A stretch of 64,000 nt of DNA from NCBI GenBank assembly GCA_023953835.1, contig JAMLJB010000001.1, positions 2,763,501 through 2,827,500 on the forward strand, read 5' to 3'. Position 1 is the stretch's first letter. Each line of letters begins with the position of its first letter. Below the pieces are notes generated by a model that was not told the DNA's origin, did no database searches, and saw only the letters and a program-made list of their open reading frames with translations. Positions 1 through 8,689 of the stretch are shown in pieces. The stretch comes from Rhizobiaceae bacterium (GTDB taxonomy: Bacteria; Pseudomonadota; Alphaproteobacteria; Rhizobiales; Rhizobiaceae). Made by a program: the position numbers and the translations under genes.

Positions 1-412
1 TGCCCGAACGCTTTCCGAACAGGTTGGCGAGTTTCTCTGAGGTCAGCCGCGCGCCTTCCTTGATCGCGTCGAAGCGTTCGTTGCTGCTCGGCGTTTCGGA
101 ATGGCCAGCCAGTTCGAACTGTCTTGCAAGCTTCACGTCACCCGGAACAAAGCTCGCGGCCATGACGGGTGTCGAATCCAGAGAAATCAGCAACTTCGCG
201 TGCTCGATCTGCCGGGGTTCGTTCAATTCCGGACTTGTTTCCGGTTCCGCTGCTATCGAAGGACGCGGCAAGCGCAAGTCGGCGCCCATTGCCAGAGGCG
301 TTCCATAGCCAAGCATTCCTGAAATCGCCCAGACAGCGCCGCCGCAAAAGGCGGTTGCCACGCATGTAATCAGAAACCGATGCTGAGACTTCGCATTAAC
401 GGAATTGTTCAC
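1..412 (-). CDS. Unknown protein, N-terminal part only (runs off the window)
   Basis: An open minus-strand frame of about 137 codons continues past the left edge of the window. It begins at GTG 412, with TTG 415 just upstream and an in-frame stop at 431-433. The product has a short polar start, then a hydrophobic segment at about residues 12-38 rich in Ala, Gly and Val that could be a membrane anchor or signal peptide, then a Pro/Glu-rich hydrophilic stretch. Its codon use is that of a normal high-GC gene, and the overlapping reading frames look like noise. I do not recognise the family. The arrangement (single N-terminal helix plus a Pro-rich linker) is common in periplasmic cell-wall enzymes, but the catalytic part would lie outside the window, so no function is assigned. 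Confidence 0.6.
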   Translation of the reverse strand, partial: MNNSVNAKSQHRFLITCVATAFCGGAVWAISGMLGYGTPLAMGADLRLPRPSIAAEPETSPELNEPRQIEHAKLLISLDSTPVMAASFVPGDVKLARQFELAGHSETPSSNERFDAIKEGARLTSEKLANLFGKRSG

Positions 413-599
413 CAACGCAATACCAACCAGCTAGTCGCAAGGATCAGGCAATTCGGTGCTCGACCGATCCAGTGCGCGTTACGGATTGTCCCCAACTTAT
501 CCAATCGATCGAGGAAGGATGGACAAATATGGTTAAATTTTGCTTTGCAGCAATTTTGCCGCTGTTGCTTGATCATTGACTTTTTGGAAACTGTCAACC

Positions 600-629
600 C
601 GCATGGCGGCGTCAAATCGCCACCACGCG
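600..629. terminator. Hairpin downstream of the pfpI-like gene
   Basis: An imperfect inverted repeat has 12-base arms at 600-611 and 618-629, 10 of 12 positions paired, and a 6-base loop. It lies 14 bases past the stop of the minus-strand PfpI gene and could end its transcript, but no uninterrupted T-tract follows. The rest of 413-643 shows no gene; it should hold the promoter of the gene that runs off the left edge. Confidence 0.35.
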
Positions 630-643
630 GGCGCGAACCGGCA

Positions 644-1237
644 TCAGGAATGGCGGATTTCCGTGCCGAGAACCTTGAGGCATTCGCGGATGAAGGCTGC
701 AAGGGCGGTCCAGCCCTTGGCCGAAACCATGGTGCCGTCGACATATGCTTCTGTCGGTGAAAGGTCGATATAGGTGCCGCCCGCAAGCGTGACTTCCGGT
801 TCGCAGGCCCCTAGCGCGCCGACCTTCTTGCCGCGCACCACGCCGTCAACCGCGACGAGGATCTGCACGCCGTGGCAGATGGTGAAGATCGGCTTCTTCG
901 TCTCGTGGAAATGCCGGACGATTGCCTGCACGCGCTTGTCGGTGCGGATATATTCCGGGCCGCGACCGCCTGCGCAGTAGACGGCGTGATATTGGTCGAG
1001 CTGCTTTTCCGCTTCCGAAAAAGTCTTGTTGATCAGTGCGTAGTGGCCGGGTTTTTCGGTATAGGTCTGGTCGCCTTCGAAATCATGGAGCGAGGTCTTG
1101 ATCTGGTCGCCCGCCTTCTTGTCGGGACAGACCACGTGAACGGTATGGCCGACTGCTTCCATTGCCTGTTGGTACACGAAGATTTCGTATTCCTCGGTAA
1201 ATTCGCCGGTGAGCATCAGGATTTTCTTGCCGGGCAT
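644..1237 (-). CDS. DJ-1/PfpI family protein
   Basis: This 197-residue protein has the class-I glutamine-amidotransferase-like fold of the DJ-1/PfpI superfamily. The nucleophile-elbow cysteine is visible in TICHG, with an upstream acidic residue typical of the family in the LTGEFTEEYE segment. Members act as glyoxalases/deglycases, proteases, hydratases or stress chaperones, so the exact reaction cannot be read from sequence. The start is ATG 1237, not the in-frame TTG 15 bases upstream, because GAGGAGG lies five bases before ATG 1237. It follows the GntR gene after a gap of about 32 bases and is probably co-transcribed with it, so a GntR ligand may control it. Confidence 0.85.
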   Translation of the reverse strand: MPGKKILMLTGEFTEEYEIFVYQQAMEAVGHTVHVVCPDKKAGDQIKTSLHDFEGDQTYTEKPGHYALINKTFSEAEKQLDQYHAVYCAGGRGPEYIRTDKRVQAIVRHFHETKKPIFTICHGVQILVAVDGVVRGKKVGALGACEPEVTLAGGTYIDLSPTEAYVDGTMVSAKGWTALAAFIRECLKVLGTEIRHS

Positions 1238-1269
1238 GTTTTTCCTCCTCAAACAATGATGGCTGGCAG

Positions 1270-1971
1270 TTATGGCTGGTCGAACGCTGGCAGCAGGCGG
1301 CCGCGCGAACGCACGATATGGGTGCGCATCGCTGTGCTCGCCGCGTCGGGGTCCCGCGCCGCGAAGGCCGCGAGTATCGCTGCGTGCTCCTCCAACGCCT
1401 CCTCCGTAACGCGCGTGTGGAACATCAATCGAAAAATGTGGAAATGGGCGTGCTGGAACGCCAGCGTTTCGCGTATCAGCCCGTTGCCCGCAAAGAGCAT
1501 GATCTGGTCATGAAACATCGCATCCTTGCGCGCGAAATCCGCGTAGCGCTGCCGCCCGTCGGCGATTTCGACGCGCGACATCACGCCGGCCAGCTGGCGA
1601 AGCGCATTCATTTCTTCCGCACCCAAGGAGGCGGTGGCCTTGGCTGCGGCGTCAGGCTCAACCAGCAGCCTCAACTCGTAGAGTTCGTCGAATCGGCGGC
1701 GCGTGATCTGCGGCGCGGCGCGGTAGCCGACCAGATGCGTCTTGAGGACGAGTCCCTCGCCCTCCAGTCGCCCGAGAGCTTCCCGGATCGGTGTCTGTGA
1801 CACATTGAATTCGCGCACCAGATTGTCGACCGTGATGCGTGCGCCGGGCTCGATCTTCAGGGACATCAATTGCGCGAGGATCGCATCGTATACATCGCCT
1901 GCAAGGCTATGCGCGCGAATGATCGGCCCGCCGGTCTCCGTCGCATCGGTCCCGAAATCATGCGCCTGCAT
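1270..1971 (-). CDS. GntR-family transcriptional regulator (FadR/FCD type)
   Basis: This 233-residue regulator has an N-terminal winged helix (about residues 18-85) with the GntR signature: a segment beginning LAGDVYDAIL, then VREFNVSQTPIREAL and a GLV wing. A C-terminal all-helical FCD ligand-binding domain follows (about 95-220), with the expected Asp/His metal-site pattern in segments such as RKDAMFHDQI and FQHAHFHIFR. FCD regulators usually sense carboxylic acids and repress neighbouring catabolic genes. The gene is divergent from the alpha/beta hydrolase, with a 12-bp palindrome between them, and upstream of the PfpI gene. AGGA precedes ATG 1971 at normal spacing. The ligand is unknown. 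Confidence 0.9.
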   Translation of the reverse strand: MQAHDFGTDATETGGPIIRAHSLAGDVYDAILAQLMSLKIEPGARITVDNLVREFNVSQTPIREALGRLEGEGLVLKTHLVGYRAAPQITRRRFDELYELRLLVEPDAAAKATASLGAEEMNALRQLAGVMSRVEIADGRQRYADFARKDAMFHDQIMLFAGNGLIRETLAFQHAHFHIFRLMFHTRVTEEALEEHAAILAAFAARDPDAASTAMRTHIVRSRGRLLPAFDQP

Positions 1972-2022
1972 TTAATCCTGTCCCTTCGTCTCAATCGTTA
2001 ACACGCAGGGTTGAGGCGAACA

Positions 2023-2041
2023 ATCCTATATCCTATAGGAT
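2023..2041. promoter_or_regulatory. Candidate GntR operator (perfect palindrome plus direct repeat)
   Basis: ATCCTATAGGAT at 2030-2041 is a perfect 12-base palindrome, and its left arm ATCCTAT is repeated directly at 2023-2029. It lies 52 bases before the GntR start and at the very beginning of the divergent hydrolase frame. GntR/FCD regulators typically bind short AT-centred palindromes in their own intergenic region, so autoregulation and control of the hydrolase are inferred. Confidence 0.55.
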
Positions 2042-2042
2042 T

Positions 2043-2936
2043 TTGGCATTCTTGCCAGCGGTGGCGGATGGTGTTTCATGCTGGCCGGGCACAGCGGCAG
2101 TCGCACAAAGAGCAGGGCAATTGCAGGGCGATCCGTTCCGTACACGCGACCATGTCGCGGATTTTGACGCAATCGTTGCGGACATTGTGAGCCGCAGCGC
2201 CGCCACGCGCGCGGAACTGCCCATGCTGGAGGATGTCTCCTATGGACGCGGACCTTCCGAGACGCTTGACCTGTTCTTTCCCCAACAACGCGACGGGCCT
2301 GTGGCCGTGCATATGTTTGTTCACGGCGGCTACTGGCGGATGTTTTCCCGAAGCGATTTTTCCTGTGTCGCGCAAACGGTGACGCGGGCAGGGGCAATCG
2401 CCGCGATCATCGGCTATGCGTTGATGCCCGCTGTCAGGATGTCGACGATCGTCGATCAGGTGCGGTGCGCCAAGACATGGTTGCAGGAACATATTTCGGA
2501 ATATGGCGGCGATCCGTCCCGCGTGACGGTGAGCGGACATTCGGCAGGCGGGCACCTCGGCACCTTCCTGTTCCACGCGGACGATCCGCGGCCCGTGAAC
2601 GGGGCTTTGTTGCTGGGTGGGCTATATGATTTGAAGCCGCTTCAGGACTCGTTCCTGAAACCGGAAATCGGGATTACAAACGACGAAGCTCTTGCCTTTA
2701 CGCCGCTGAATCATCGACACCACGCGCACACTGACGTGACACTGCTTGTCGGCGCGGATGAAACCCCGCCCTTTCACCAGCAGGCCGCCGATTTTGCGGC
2801 GTTGCTGGATGGGCAGGGTGTTCGTGTCGTCAACAGCGCGTTGCGCGACCGCAATCACATGAGCGCCGTTCGTGATCTCGGCATTCCGGGCACCGAAGCC
2901 GCGAGGCAGCTTGCGGCAATGATCGGTCGTTGCTGA
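2043..2936 (+). CDS. Alpha/beta hydrolase (arylformamidase/BD-FAE-like)
   Basis: The product is a serine hydrolase with the oxyanion motif HGGYW near residue 95 and the nucleophile motif GHSAGGH near residue 165. A catalytic Asp (VGADETPPF) and a His (DRNHMS) follow near the C-terminus. Relatives include kynurenine formamidase-like enzymes and small-molecule esterases; the substrate is not determined. The start is uncertain. The frame opens at TTG 2043, which overlaps the palindrome, while in-frame GTG 2061 and TTG 2121 (preceded by GAGCAGGG) are alternatives, and the first 26 residues do not look like the usual family N-terminus. Its position opposite the GntR gene suggests it is a regulated catabolic enzyme. 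It converges on the aldo/keto reductase gene with a two-base gap. Confidence 0.75.
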   Translation: MAFLPAVADGVSCWPGTAAVAQRAGQLQGDPFRTRDHVADFDAIVADIVSRSAATRAELPMLEDVSYGRGPSETLDLFFPQQRDGPVAVHMFVHGGYWRMFSRSDFSCVAQTVTRAGAIAAIIGYALMPAVRMSTIVDQVRCAKTWLQEHISEYGGDPSRVTVSGHSAGGHLGTFLFHADDPRPVNGALLLGGLYDLKPLQDSFLKPEIGITNDEALAFTPLNHRHHAHTDVTLLVGADETPPFHQQAADFAALLDGQGVRVVNSALRDRNHMSAVRDLGIPGTEAARQLAAMIGRC

Positions 2937-2938
2937 AT

Positions 2939-4003
2939 TCAGCCGCGTGCCTTCAGGGCAGGCCCGAGCAGGGAAAGGTCAGCTTCGCTCAAGCGGTCCG
3001 ACGCCGTGCGCAATTGGTGCCAGTACGGATACAGGATTGGCGGCGCGCTGACCTCATCCAGTCGGCTGCGCTCCTCGTCGGTCAGCTTCAATTCGGCCGC
3101 CTGAAGATTGTCCTTGATCTGCGCTTCGTTGCGTCCGCCGATGATAAGCGAGGTGACGCCCTGGCGTCCGAGCAACCATGCGAGCGCGACCTGCGCTCCT
3201 GAAACGCCTCTTGCATCTGCGATGTCGACAAGCGTATCAGTAATGTTCCACAGGCGGTTCTCGTCGCGGATCGGCGGTTCGTTCCATCCGGCGAGTTGGC
3301 GAGTGCCGGTGGGGGCCTGCTGGTTCCGTCTATGCTTGCCCGAGAGCAGTCCGCCGGCCAGCGGCGACCACACGAGGATGCCGAGACCCTGATCGATGGA
3401 GATCGGCACGAGTTCATATTCGGCATCGCGCGCTTCGAGCGTGTAGTGAATCTGCTGCGAGACGAACCGTGGCAGATGGTCTGCGGCGCTGATCCCGAGC
3501 GCCTTCATCAGGTGCCAACCGGAATAGTTCGAACAGCCGACATAACGTATCTTGCCCTGTGACAGCAACGTGTCGAGCGCGCCCAGCGTCTCCTCAAGCG
3601 GGGTCTGCCCGTCCCATTCATGGACCTGATAGAGGTCGATCACGTCGGTTCGCAGGCGCTTGAGGCTGGCTTCGCAGGCCCGGATCAAATGATGACGCGA
3701 AAGGCCGCGGTCGTTCGGGCCACTGCCCATCGGGAAGCGCGCCTTGCTGGCGATCAGCACACCGCTCGGGCGTTTGCCGCCAAGCGCCTCGCCGATGATC
3801 TCCTCGCTCGCGCCCGCGGAGTAAACGTCCGCAGTGTCGATGAGGTTGACGCCTGCGTCGATGGCCATGTCGATCTGGCGCCTGGCCTCGCCAAGGCCGA
3901 CATCGCCGACCTTGGCGAAGTTGCCCTTGCCGCCCATCGTCATCGTGCCAAGGGTGAGCACCGAAACCTTGAGGCCCGAACGGCCAAGCAAACGATATTC
4001 CAT
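2939..4003 (-). CDS. Aldo/keto reductase
   Basis: This 354-residue NADPH-dependent oxidoreductase has a TIM-barrel AKR fold. The N-terminus MEYRLLGRSGLKVS is typical. The catalytic tetrad is visible as Asp and Tyr in DTADVYS, Lys in IASKARF and His in YQVHEWD. The cofactor region near the C-terminus contains IIGGRNEAQIKDNL. ATG 4003 is chosen over an in-frame ATG at 4033 because GGGAG lies seven bases upstream of it. Family members reduce aldehydes, ketones or sugars; the substrate here is unknown. The gene appears monocistronic. Confidence 0.9.
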   Translation of the reverse strand: MEYRLLGRSGLKVSVLTLGTMTMGGKGNFAKVGDVGLGEARRQIDMAIDAGVNLIDTADVYSAGASEEIIGEALGGKRPSGVLIASKARFPMGSGPNDRGLSRHHLIRACEASLKRLRTDVIDLYQVHEWDGQTPLEETLGALDTLLSQGKIRYVGCSNYSGWHLMKALGISAADHLPRFVSQQIHYTLEARDAEYELVPISIDQGLGILVWSPLAGGLLSGKHRRNQQAPTGTRQLAGWNEPPIRDENRLWNITDTLVDIADARGVSGAQVALAWLLGRQGVTSLIIGGRNEAQIKDNLQAAELKLTDEERSRLDEVSAPPILYPYWHQLRTASDRLSEADLSLLGPALKARG

Positions 4004-4082
4004 CGATCGACTCCCAACGCATTGAGTCTCCAATATTGAACGGAGCCGCCGCGCCTGTCACGGCCCTCGTCGTGCTTGGCGC

Positions 4083-4400
4083 TTGCCGGTCGCCCGGGAT
4101 GAGGCCACGCCGCTCGGATTGAGGGACGAATTTGCGTCCTATCGCGAACCCGACTGGATGAAGCCGCCGCGCGGACCGGACGTTTCTCCGGCGCTGCGAT
4201 GGTTTCCGATCGTCACGCAATTGCAGATCGGCCTCGATATCGCGATCGCCACAAGTACGCCGATGGGCTACGGCTACGTTTACGCGCCTGAAGACTACAT
4301 AACGCCTTGGATCGATGTGACGCAGCCGGAGGGCTGGACGGCTCCTGAAATCGAGCGCCTGAGGGTCTTTTTCAGGGAGCAAAGAAGCGGCGATCAATTC
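4083..4400 (+). pseudogene. Remnant of an alpha/beta-hydrolase family protein (Abhydrolase_9 C-terminus)
   Basis: About 90 codons, from roughly 4120 to 4385, read as the C-terminal end of the Abhydrolase_9 family of membrane-associated alpha/beta-hydrolase proteins: REPDWMKPPRGPDVSP, LRWFPIVTQLQIGLD, then PEGWTAPEIERLRVFF. The upstream N-terminal membrane part and the nucleophile region are absent, the sequence before 4110 does not match, and the frame then reads on into unrelated sequence that ends inside the hemerythrin gene. This looks like a deletion scar rather than a working gene. The identification is from memory of family motifs. No other gene is visible between 4004 and 4563. Confidence 0.6.
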
Positions 4401-4563
4401 GGGTGGGGAGGGCGCCGCTCGGCAAGCAGAATGCGCTTCACATCAACGCGTCTGCTCCACTATGTTCAGCGAGTCGGATCGCAACCACCCGGAGAGGCAG
4501 GCAGTGGCGGTCGAAGCAAAAAAAGCTTGCAATACGCTGCGGGAAAAACGGGCGCACCTGCGC

Positions 4564-5106
4564 CTAGGCAGAGCCTACGGTGTTCGTCACTGGCACCATG
4601 ATCGCCGAGGGAAACACGTATTCCCGCTCGAAGGCGACATGCCTGCGTACCGTGTCGAAAAACGCACGCAACATGAAACCGAGCGCCTCGGGATTGTCGA
4701 TCTCGCCGCCATGTCCGATCCACAGCAGGCGCTCGCAGATTTCTTCCGCAGCTCCTTCGTCATAGACGTGCTCGGACTTGAGGCGCAGGATCGTTTCCCT
4801 GCGCACCGGATGCGTTTGCGCGTGCTGTTCGAAAATGGGAAAAATGACATCTTCCTCATATCGGTGCGACGCGCGCAGGAGCGGCACAAGCCGGTTCGCG
4901 ACCCGAATGCAGGTCAGCCTGTCGACACGATGGGGCAAGCTGTCCGCGATGGCTTCAAGCTGGTCGCACAACTGGACCTTTTCAGCATAGACAAGCGCGA
5001 GTTGAACGCAGGGCGCCTGTTCGCCCGTCGCACATCGGCAGGACACCGCGCACTGGTCCGCGCAAAGGCATATCAGGGCCGATCCATTTGCCGTGCGTGT
5101 CGCCAA
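4564..5106 (-). CDS. Hemerythrin-like HHE domain protein
   Basis: This 180-residue protein has a C-terminal four-helix hemerythrin domain. Likely diiron ligands are in ASHRYEEDVIFP, LKSEHVYDEGA and RRHVAFEREYVFP. The first 30 residues are unusual, with several cysteines (LICLCADQCAVSCRC), which could bind a metal or be redox-active. The start is TTG 5106, supported by GGGAG six bases upstream; no ATG precedes the domain. It is transcribed away from ccoN and shares the FNR-type box at 5159-5172, so expression under low oxygen is likely. Hemerythrins in such settings bind O2 or NO or protect iron centres. It could supply or buffer oxygen for cbb3 oxidase or respond to NO; both are inference. 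Confidence 0.85.
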   Translation of the reverse strand: MATRTANGSALICLCADQCAVSCRCATGEQAPCVQLALVYAEKVQLCDQLEAIADSLPHRVDRLTCIRVANRLVPLLRASHRYEEDVIFPIFEQHAQTHPVRRETILRLKSEHVYDEGAAEEICERLLWIGHGGEIDNPEALGFMLRAFFDTVRRHVAFEREYVFPSAIMVPVTNTVGSA

Positions 5107-5158
5107 GCTGCTCTCCCGAAAACTGCTGGGAGACTATGCCCAAGTGACGCAGTTCGTT

Positions 5159-5172
5159 TTGATCTGGATCAA
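5159..5172. promoter_or_regulatory. FNR/FixK-type box between hemerythrin gene and ccoN
   Basis: TTGAT-CTGG-ATCAA is an exact match to the FNR/FnrL/FixK consensus TTGAT-N4-ATCAA. It lies 62 bases before the ccoN start and 52 bases before the hemerythrin start, so one regulator could drive both directions under low oxygen. Confidence 0.85.
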
Positions 5173-5234
5173 GGCGAATAATGCGAGTCAATTCTACCTG
5201 TCCGGCACGCCCGGTAGTCTGATGAGAGGGGTCC

Positions 5235-6845
5235 ATGAGGTACGGTACTGAAATTGCACTGTTAGCGCTGTTCACATTTCTGGCGCTTCTGGGGGTGGCA
5301 TTTGCTGCCGACGACCTGTTCCGTCAGCATATGACGATCCTTTTCTTCGTTCTCGCGGCGGGAACGGTCGTGTTGCTGCGCAACACGAGCTTCGCGCCGG
5401 CCCAGCCCGCAGATCCCGACGCATATATGGATGGCCCGATCCGCTACGGCACGATCGCGACCATGTTCTGGGGTGTGGTCGGATTTCTTGTCGGCGTGGT
5501 GGCGGCGCTTCAGCTTGCCTATCCCGACCTGAACATCGAGCCGTGGCTGAATTTCGGTCGCGTGCGACCGCTGCACACCTCTGCGGTCATTTTCGCCTTC
5601 GGCGGCAATGCGCTGATCGCGACCTCCTTCTACGTCGTCCAGCGGACCAGCCGTGCGCGTCTTTTCGGCGGCAATCTGCCCTGGTTCGTGTTCTGGGGAT
5701 ACCAACTCTTCATTGTGATGGCCGCAACGGGCTATCTGCTCGGTATCACCCAAAGCCGCGAATACGCCGAGCCCGAATGGTATGTGGACCTCTGGCTCAC
5801 CGTGGTCTGGGTCGCATATCTGGTCGTTTTCCTCGGCACGATCCTGAAGCGCAAAGAGCCGCATATCTACGTGGCGAACTGGTTCTACCTCTCGTTCATC
5901 ATCACGATTGCGATGCTGCACGTGGTCAACAACCTGGCGATGCCCGTTTCTTTCCTCGGCTCCAAGAGCTATTCGCTCTTTTCCGGCGTGCAGGACGCTC
6001 TTACCCAGTGGTGGTACGGCCATAATGCGGTCGGCTTCTTCCTCACTGCGGGCTTTCTTGGCATGATGTATTATTTTGTGCCGAAGCAGGCCGAGCGCCC
6101 GGTTTATTCCTACCGCCTGTCGATCGTTCACTTCTGGGCGCTGATCTTCCTCTACATCTGGGCCGGTCCGCACCATCTGCACTACACGGCCCTGCCGGAC
6201 TGGGCGCAAACGCTCGGTATGGTATTCTCGATCATGCTGTGGATGCCTTCCTGGGGCGGGATGATCAACGGTCTGATGACGCTTTCCGGCGCTTGGGACA
6301 AGATCCGCACCGATCCGATCATTCGCATGATGGTGACTGCGATTGCCTTCTACGGCATGTCCACGTTCGAAGGTCCGATGATGTCAATCAGGGCGGTCAA
6401 CTCGCTGAGCCACTACACGGACTGGACCATCGGTCACGTGCATTCCGGCGCGCTCGGCTGGGTCGGCCTCATCAGCTTTGGCGCGATCTACTATATGACC
6501 CCCAAGCTCTGGCATCGCCAGCGCCTCTATTCGGTGCGCATGGTCACCTGGCACTTCTGGCTGGCGACGCTCGGCATCGTGGTCTACGCGGCGGTGATGT
6601 GGGTTTCCGGCATCATGCAGGGGCTGATGTGGCGCGAGTACGACGAGCAAGGTTTCCTCGTCTATTCCTTCGCCGAGACCGTGGCCGCCATGCATCCCTA
6701 CTATGTGATGCGTGCATTGGGTGGCGCCATGTATCTCGTTGGCGCACTGATCATGGCCTTCAACATCACCATGACCATCCTTGGCTATCAGCGCGAGGAA
6801 GATCCGATCGGCGGGCGTAGCCCGGCCCTCCAGCCCGCAGAATAA
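5235..6845 (+). CDS. ccoN: Cytochrome c oxidase cbb3-type, subunit I
   Basis: CcoN is the catalytic subunit of the high-affinity terminal oxidase, an inner-membrane heme b/b3-CuB protein that reduces O2 to water. The 536 residues form many membrane helices. Visible ligands are a low-spin heme His in RPLHTSAV, a CuB-type His in WWYGHNAV, the HH pair in WAGPHHLHY, and the heme ligands in [11 protein letters not shown]. The length is slightly above the usual 470-540 because of an extra N-terminal hydrophobic part. ATG 5235 follows GAGGGG. It is the first gene of ccoNOQP, with ccoO 11 bases downstream, behind an FNR-type box. Confidence 0.98.
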   Translation: MRYGTEIALLALFTFLALLGVAFAADDLFRQHMTILFFVLAAGTVVLLRNTSFAPAQPADPDAYMDGPIRYGTIATMFWGVVGFLVGVVAALQLAYPDLNIEPWLNFGRVRPLHTSAVIFAFGGNALIATSFYVVQRTSRARLFGGNLPWFVFWGYQLFIVMAATGYLLGITQSREYAEPEWYVDLWLTVVWVAYLVVFLGTILKRKEPHIYVANWFYLSFIITIAMLHVVNNLAMPVSFLGSKSYSLFSGVQDALTQWWYGHNAVGFFLTAGFLGMMYYFVPKQAERPVYSYRLSIVHFWALIFLYIWAGPHHLHYTALPDWAQTLGMVFSIMLWMPSWGGMINGLMTLSGAWDKIRTDPIIRMMVTAIAFYGMSTFEGPMMSIRAVNSLSHYTDWTIGHVHSGALGWVGLISFGAIYYMTPKLWHRQRLYSVRMVTWHFWLATLGIVVYAAVMWVSGIMQGLMWREYDEQGFLVYSFAETVAAMHPYYVMRALGGAMYLVGALIMAFNITMTILGYQREEDPIGGRSPALQPAE

Positions 6846-6856
6846 GGACCGTCGCC

Positions 6857-7588
6857 ATGTCGTTGATGGACAAACACGTACTGCTTGAAAAAAACGCGAC
6901 CCTTCTGCTCGTTGGCTCGCTGCTGGTGGTCACAGTGGGTGGTATCGTCGAAATCGCCCCGCTGTTTTACCTGGAGAACACCATCGAGAAGGTCGAAGGC
7001 ATGCGGCCCTATTCGCCGCTCGAGCTGGCGGGCCGCAACATCTACATCCGCGAGGGATGCTATGTGTGCCACAGCCAGATGATCCGTCCATTCCGTGACG
7101 AGGCCGAACGCTACGGCCACTACAGCCTTGCTGCGGAATCGATGTACGATCATCCGTTCCAGTGGGGGTCCAAGCGCACAGGGCCTGATCTTGCGAGAGT
7201 GGGCGACCGCTACTCGAATGCGTGGCACGTCCAGCATCTCGAGGAGCCGCGCTCGGTCGTGCCTGAATCGGTAATGCCGAGCTACAGCTTCCTCAAGGAC
7301 AAGCCGCTCAACGTGAAGAACTTCTCCACCCAGCTCATAGCCAATGCGCGGGTCGGCGTTCCCTATTCGCAGGAGATGATCGACAACGCGGATGCCGATC
7401 TTCAGGCGCAGGCCAATCCCGAGGCGGATACGTCCGGTGTCGAGGCCCGCTACCCGAAAGCCAAGCTCGGCGATTTCGACGGCGATCCGCAGCGGCTGAC
7501 GGAGATGGATGCTTTGGTCGCCTACCTCCAGATGCTCGGTACGCTGGTCGACTTCAAGACCTACGACGAAGTCAAGAACGCGCGATAG
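6857..7588 (+). CDS. ccoO: Cytochrome c oxidase cbb3-type, subunit II
   Basis: CcoO is the membrane-anchored monoheme cytochrome c subunit that passes electrons to CcoN. The 243-residue protein has one N-terminal membrane helix (about 15-38). The heme-binding motif CYVCH places Cys68, Cys71 and His72 on the periplasmic side. Conserved segments such as [12 protein letters not shown] and VPESVMPSY follow, the latter probably holding the axial Met. It is the second gene of the operon and lies 11 bases after ccoN, with a good ribosome site. Confidence 0.98.
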   Translation: MSLMDKHVLLEKNATLLLVGSLLVVTVGGIVEIAPLFYLENTIEKVEGMRPYSPLELAGRNIYIREGCYVCHSQMIRPFRDEAERYGHYSLAAESMYDHPFQWGSKRTGPDLARVGDRYSNAWHVQHLEEPRSVVPESVMPSYSFLKDKPLNVKNFSTQLIANARVGVPYSQEMIDNADADLQAQANPEADTSGVEARYPKAKLGDFDGDPQRLTEMDALVAYLQMLGTLVDFKTYDEVKNAR

Positions 7589-7597
7589 GAGGGGGCG

Positions 7598-7750
7598 ATG
7601 GAAACCTACACTGCCATGCGCCACTTTGCCGATAGCTGGGGCCTGCTGGCCATGGCGATCTTCTTCGTAGCAGCCGCCTTCTTCGCGTTCCGCCCGGGCA
7701 GCCGCAAAGCCGCCGATGAGGCATCGCGCATTCCCTTCAAGGAAGACTGA
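7598..7750 (+). CDS. ccoQ: cbb3 oxidase small subunit CcoQ
   Basis: This 50-residue protein begins METYTAMRHFADSWG. It has a single membrane helix at about residues 13-33 and ends in a charged tail, FKED. That is the usual form of CcoQ/FixQ, which stabilises the cbb3 complex. It is preceded by AGGAGGGGG six bases before the ATG, starts nine bases after ccoO and ends one base before ccoP. Size, topology and position together make the call secure. Confidence 0.95.
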   Translation: METYTAMRHFADSWGLLAMAIFFVAAAFFAFRPGSRKAADEASRIPFKED

Positions 7751-7751
7751 C

Positions 7752-8615
7752 ATGAGCCAGAAGCATATTGACGAACTTTCCGGCGTTGCGACCACTGGCC
7801 ATGAGTGGGACGGCATCAAGGAACTGAACAATCCCCTGCCGCGCTGGTGGGTCTGGACATTCTACGCAACCATTGTCTGGGCAATCGGCTACACCATCGC
7901 CTATCCGGCGTGGCCGCTCATCAACAGCGCGACGAGTGGTCTCCTCGGCTATTCAAGCCGTGTCGAGATCCAGAAGGAGCTTGCCGCAGCAAATGAGGCC
8001 AAGGCGCAGTATGTCGAGGCGATCACGTCAAAATCCATCGAAGAGATTCAGGCCGACGATGCGTTGCGCACCTTTGCGACCGCCGCAGGTGCAGCTGCGT
8101 TCAAGGTGAATTGCGTCCAATGCCATGGGTCGGGTGCGGAAGGCTCCAAGGGGTTTCCGAACCTGAACGACGACGATTGGCTGTGGGGCGGCAAGATCAC
8201 CGACATCCAGCAGACCATCGCCCATGGCATCCGGTTCGACGCCGATCCTGATACCCGCGTCTCCGAGATGCCCGCCTTCCGGGATATTTTGCAGCCTGAG
8301 CAGATTGCGACTGTTTCAGCCTTTGCCGCATCGCTGATGGGATTCCCGGCGGATCAGTCGAAGCTGGAGGAAGGCAAGACGCTGTTCTCTGAAAACTGCG
8401 CCTCCTGTCATGGCGATGACGGCAAGGGCCTGCTGGATGTTGGAGCGCCGAATCTAACGGACGCCATATCCCTGCTGGTGCATTCGGAAGCGGACATCGA
8501 AAGCCAGGTCCGTTCGCCGCGGCATGGCGTGATGCCGGCATGGCAGGGGCGGCTCGGCGAAACGACCGTCAAGGAACTTGCGACCTATGTCTATTCGCTC
8601 GGCGGTGGACAATAG
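7752..8615 (+). CDS. ccoP: Cytochrome c oxidase cbb3-type, subunit III (diheme)
   Basis: CcoP takes electrons from cytochrome bc1/c and hands them to CcoO. The 287 residues contain an N-terminal soluble head with the conserved DGIKELNNPLPRWW, one membrane helix (about 35-55) and two cytochrome c domains. Their heme motifs are C121VQCH125 and C216ASCH220, with axial Met candidates M173 (SEMPAF) and M261 (GVMPAW). The true start is ATG 7752, one base after the ccoQ stop; an in-frame codon upstream lies inside ccoQ and is rejected. It is the last gene of the oxidase structural operon. Confidence 0.98.
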   Translation: MSQKHIDELSGVATTGHEWDGIKELNNPLPRWWVWTFYATIVWAIGYTIAYPAWPLINSATSGLLGYSSRVEIQKELAAANEAKAQYVEAITSKSIEEIQADDALRTFATAAGAAAFKVNCVQCHGSGAEGSKGFPNLNDDDWLWGGKITDIQQTIAHGIRFDADPDTRVSEMPAFRDILQPEQIATVSAFAASLMGFPADQSKLEEGKTLFSENCASCHGDDGKGLLDVGAPNLTDAISLLVHSEADIESQVRSPRHGVMPAWQGRLGETTVKELATYVYSLGGGQ

Positions 8616-8689
8616 GCAGCATTTGACGGGATGTGAAACTGCCCGGTGGGCTCGGCATGATGCCGGGTCCACAATTTGCTTTCTGGCGT

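Noticed and set aside
4462..5181. 239-codon plus-strand frame across the hemerythrin gene
   Set aside because: The minus strand encodes the diiron ligand motifs; the plus frame also runs over the FNR-type box and lacks a ribosome site.
8653..8665. CGGCAT-G-ATGCCG repeat after ccoP as a terminator
   Set aside because: The loop is too short for the full stem, it lacks a T-tract, and nearby GC-rich repeats allow several weak folds.
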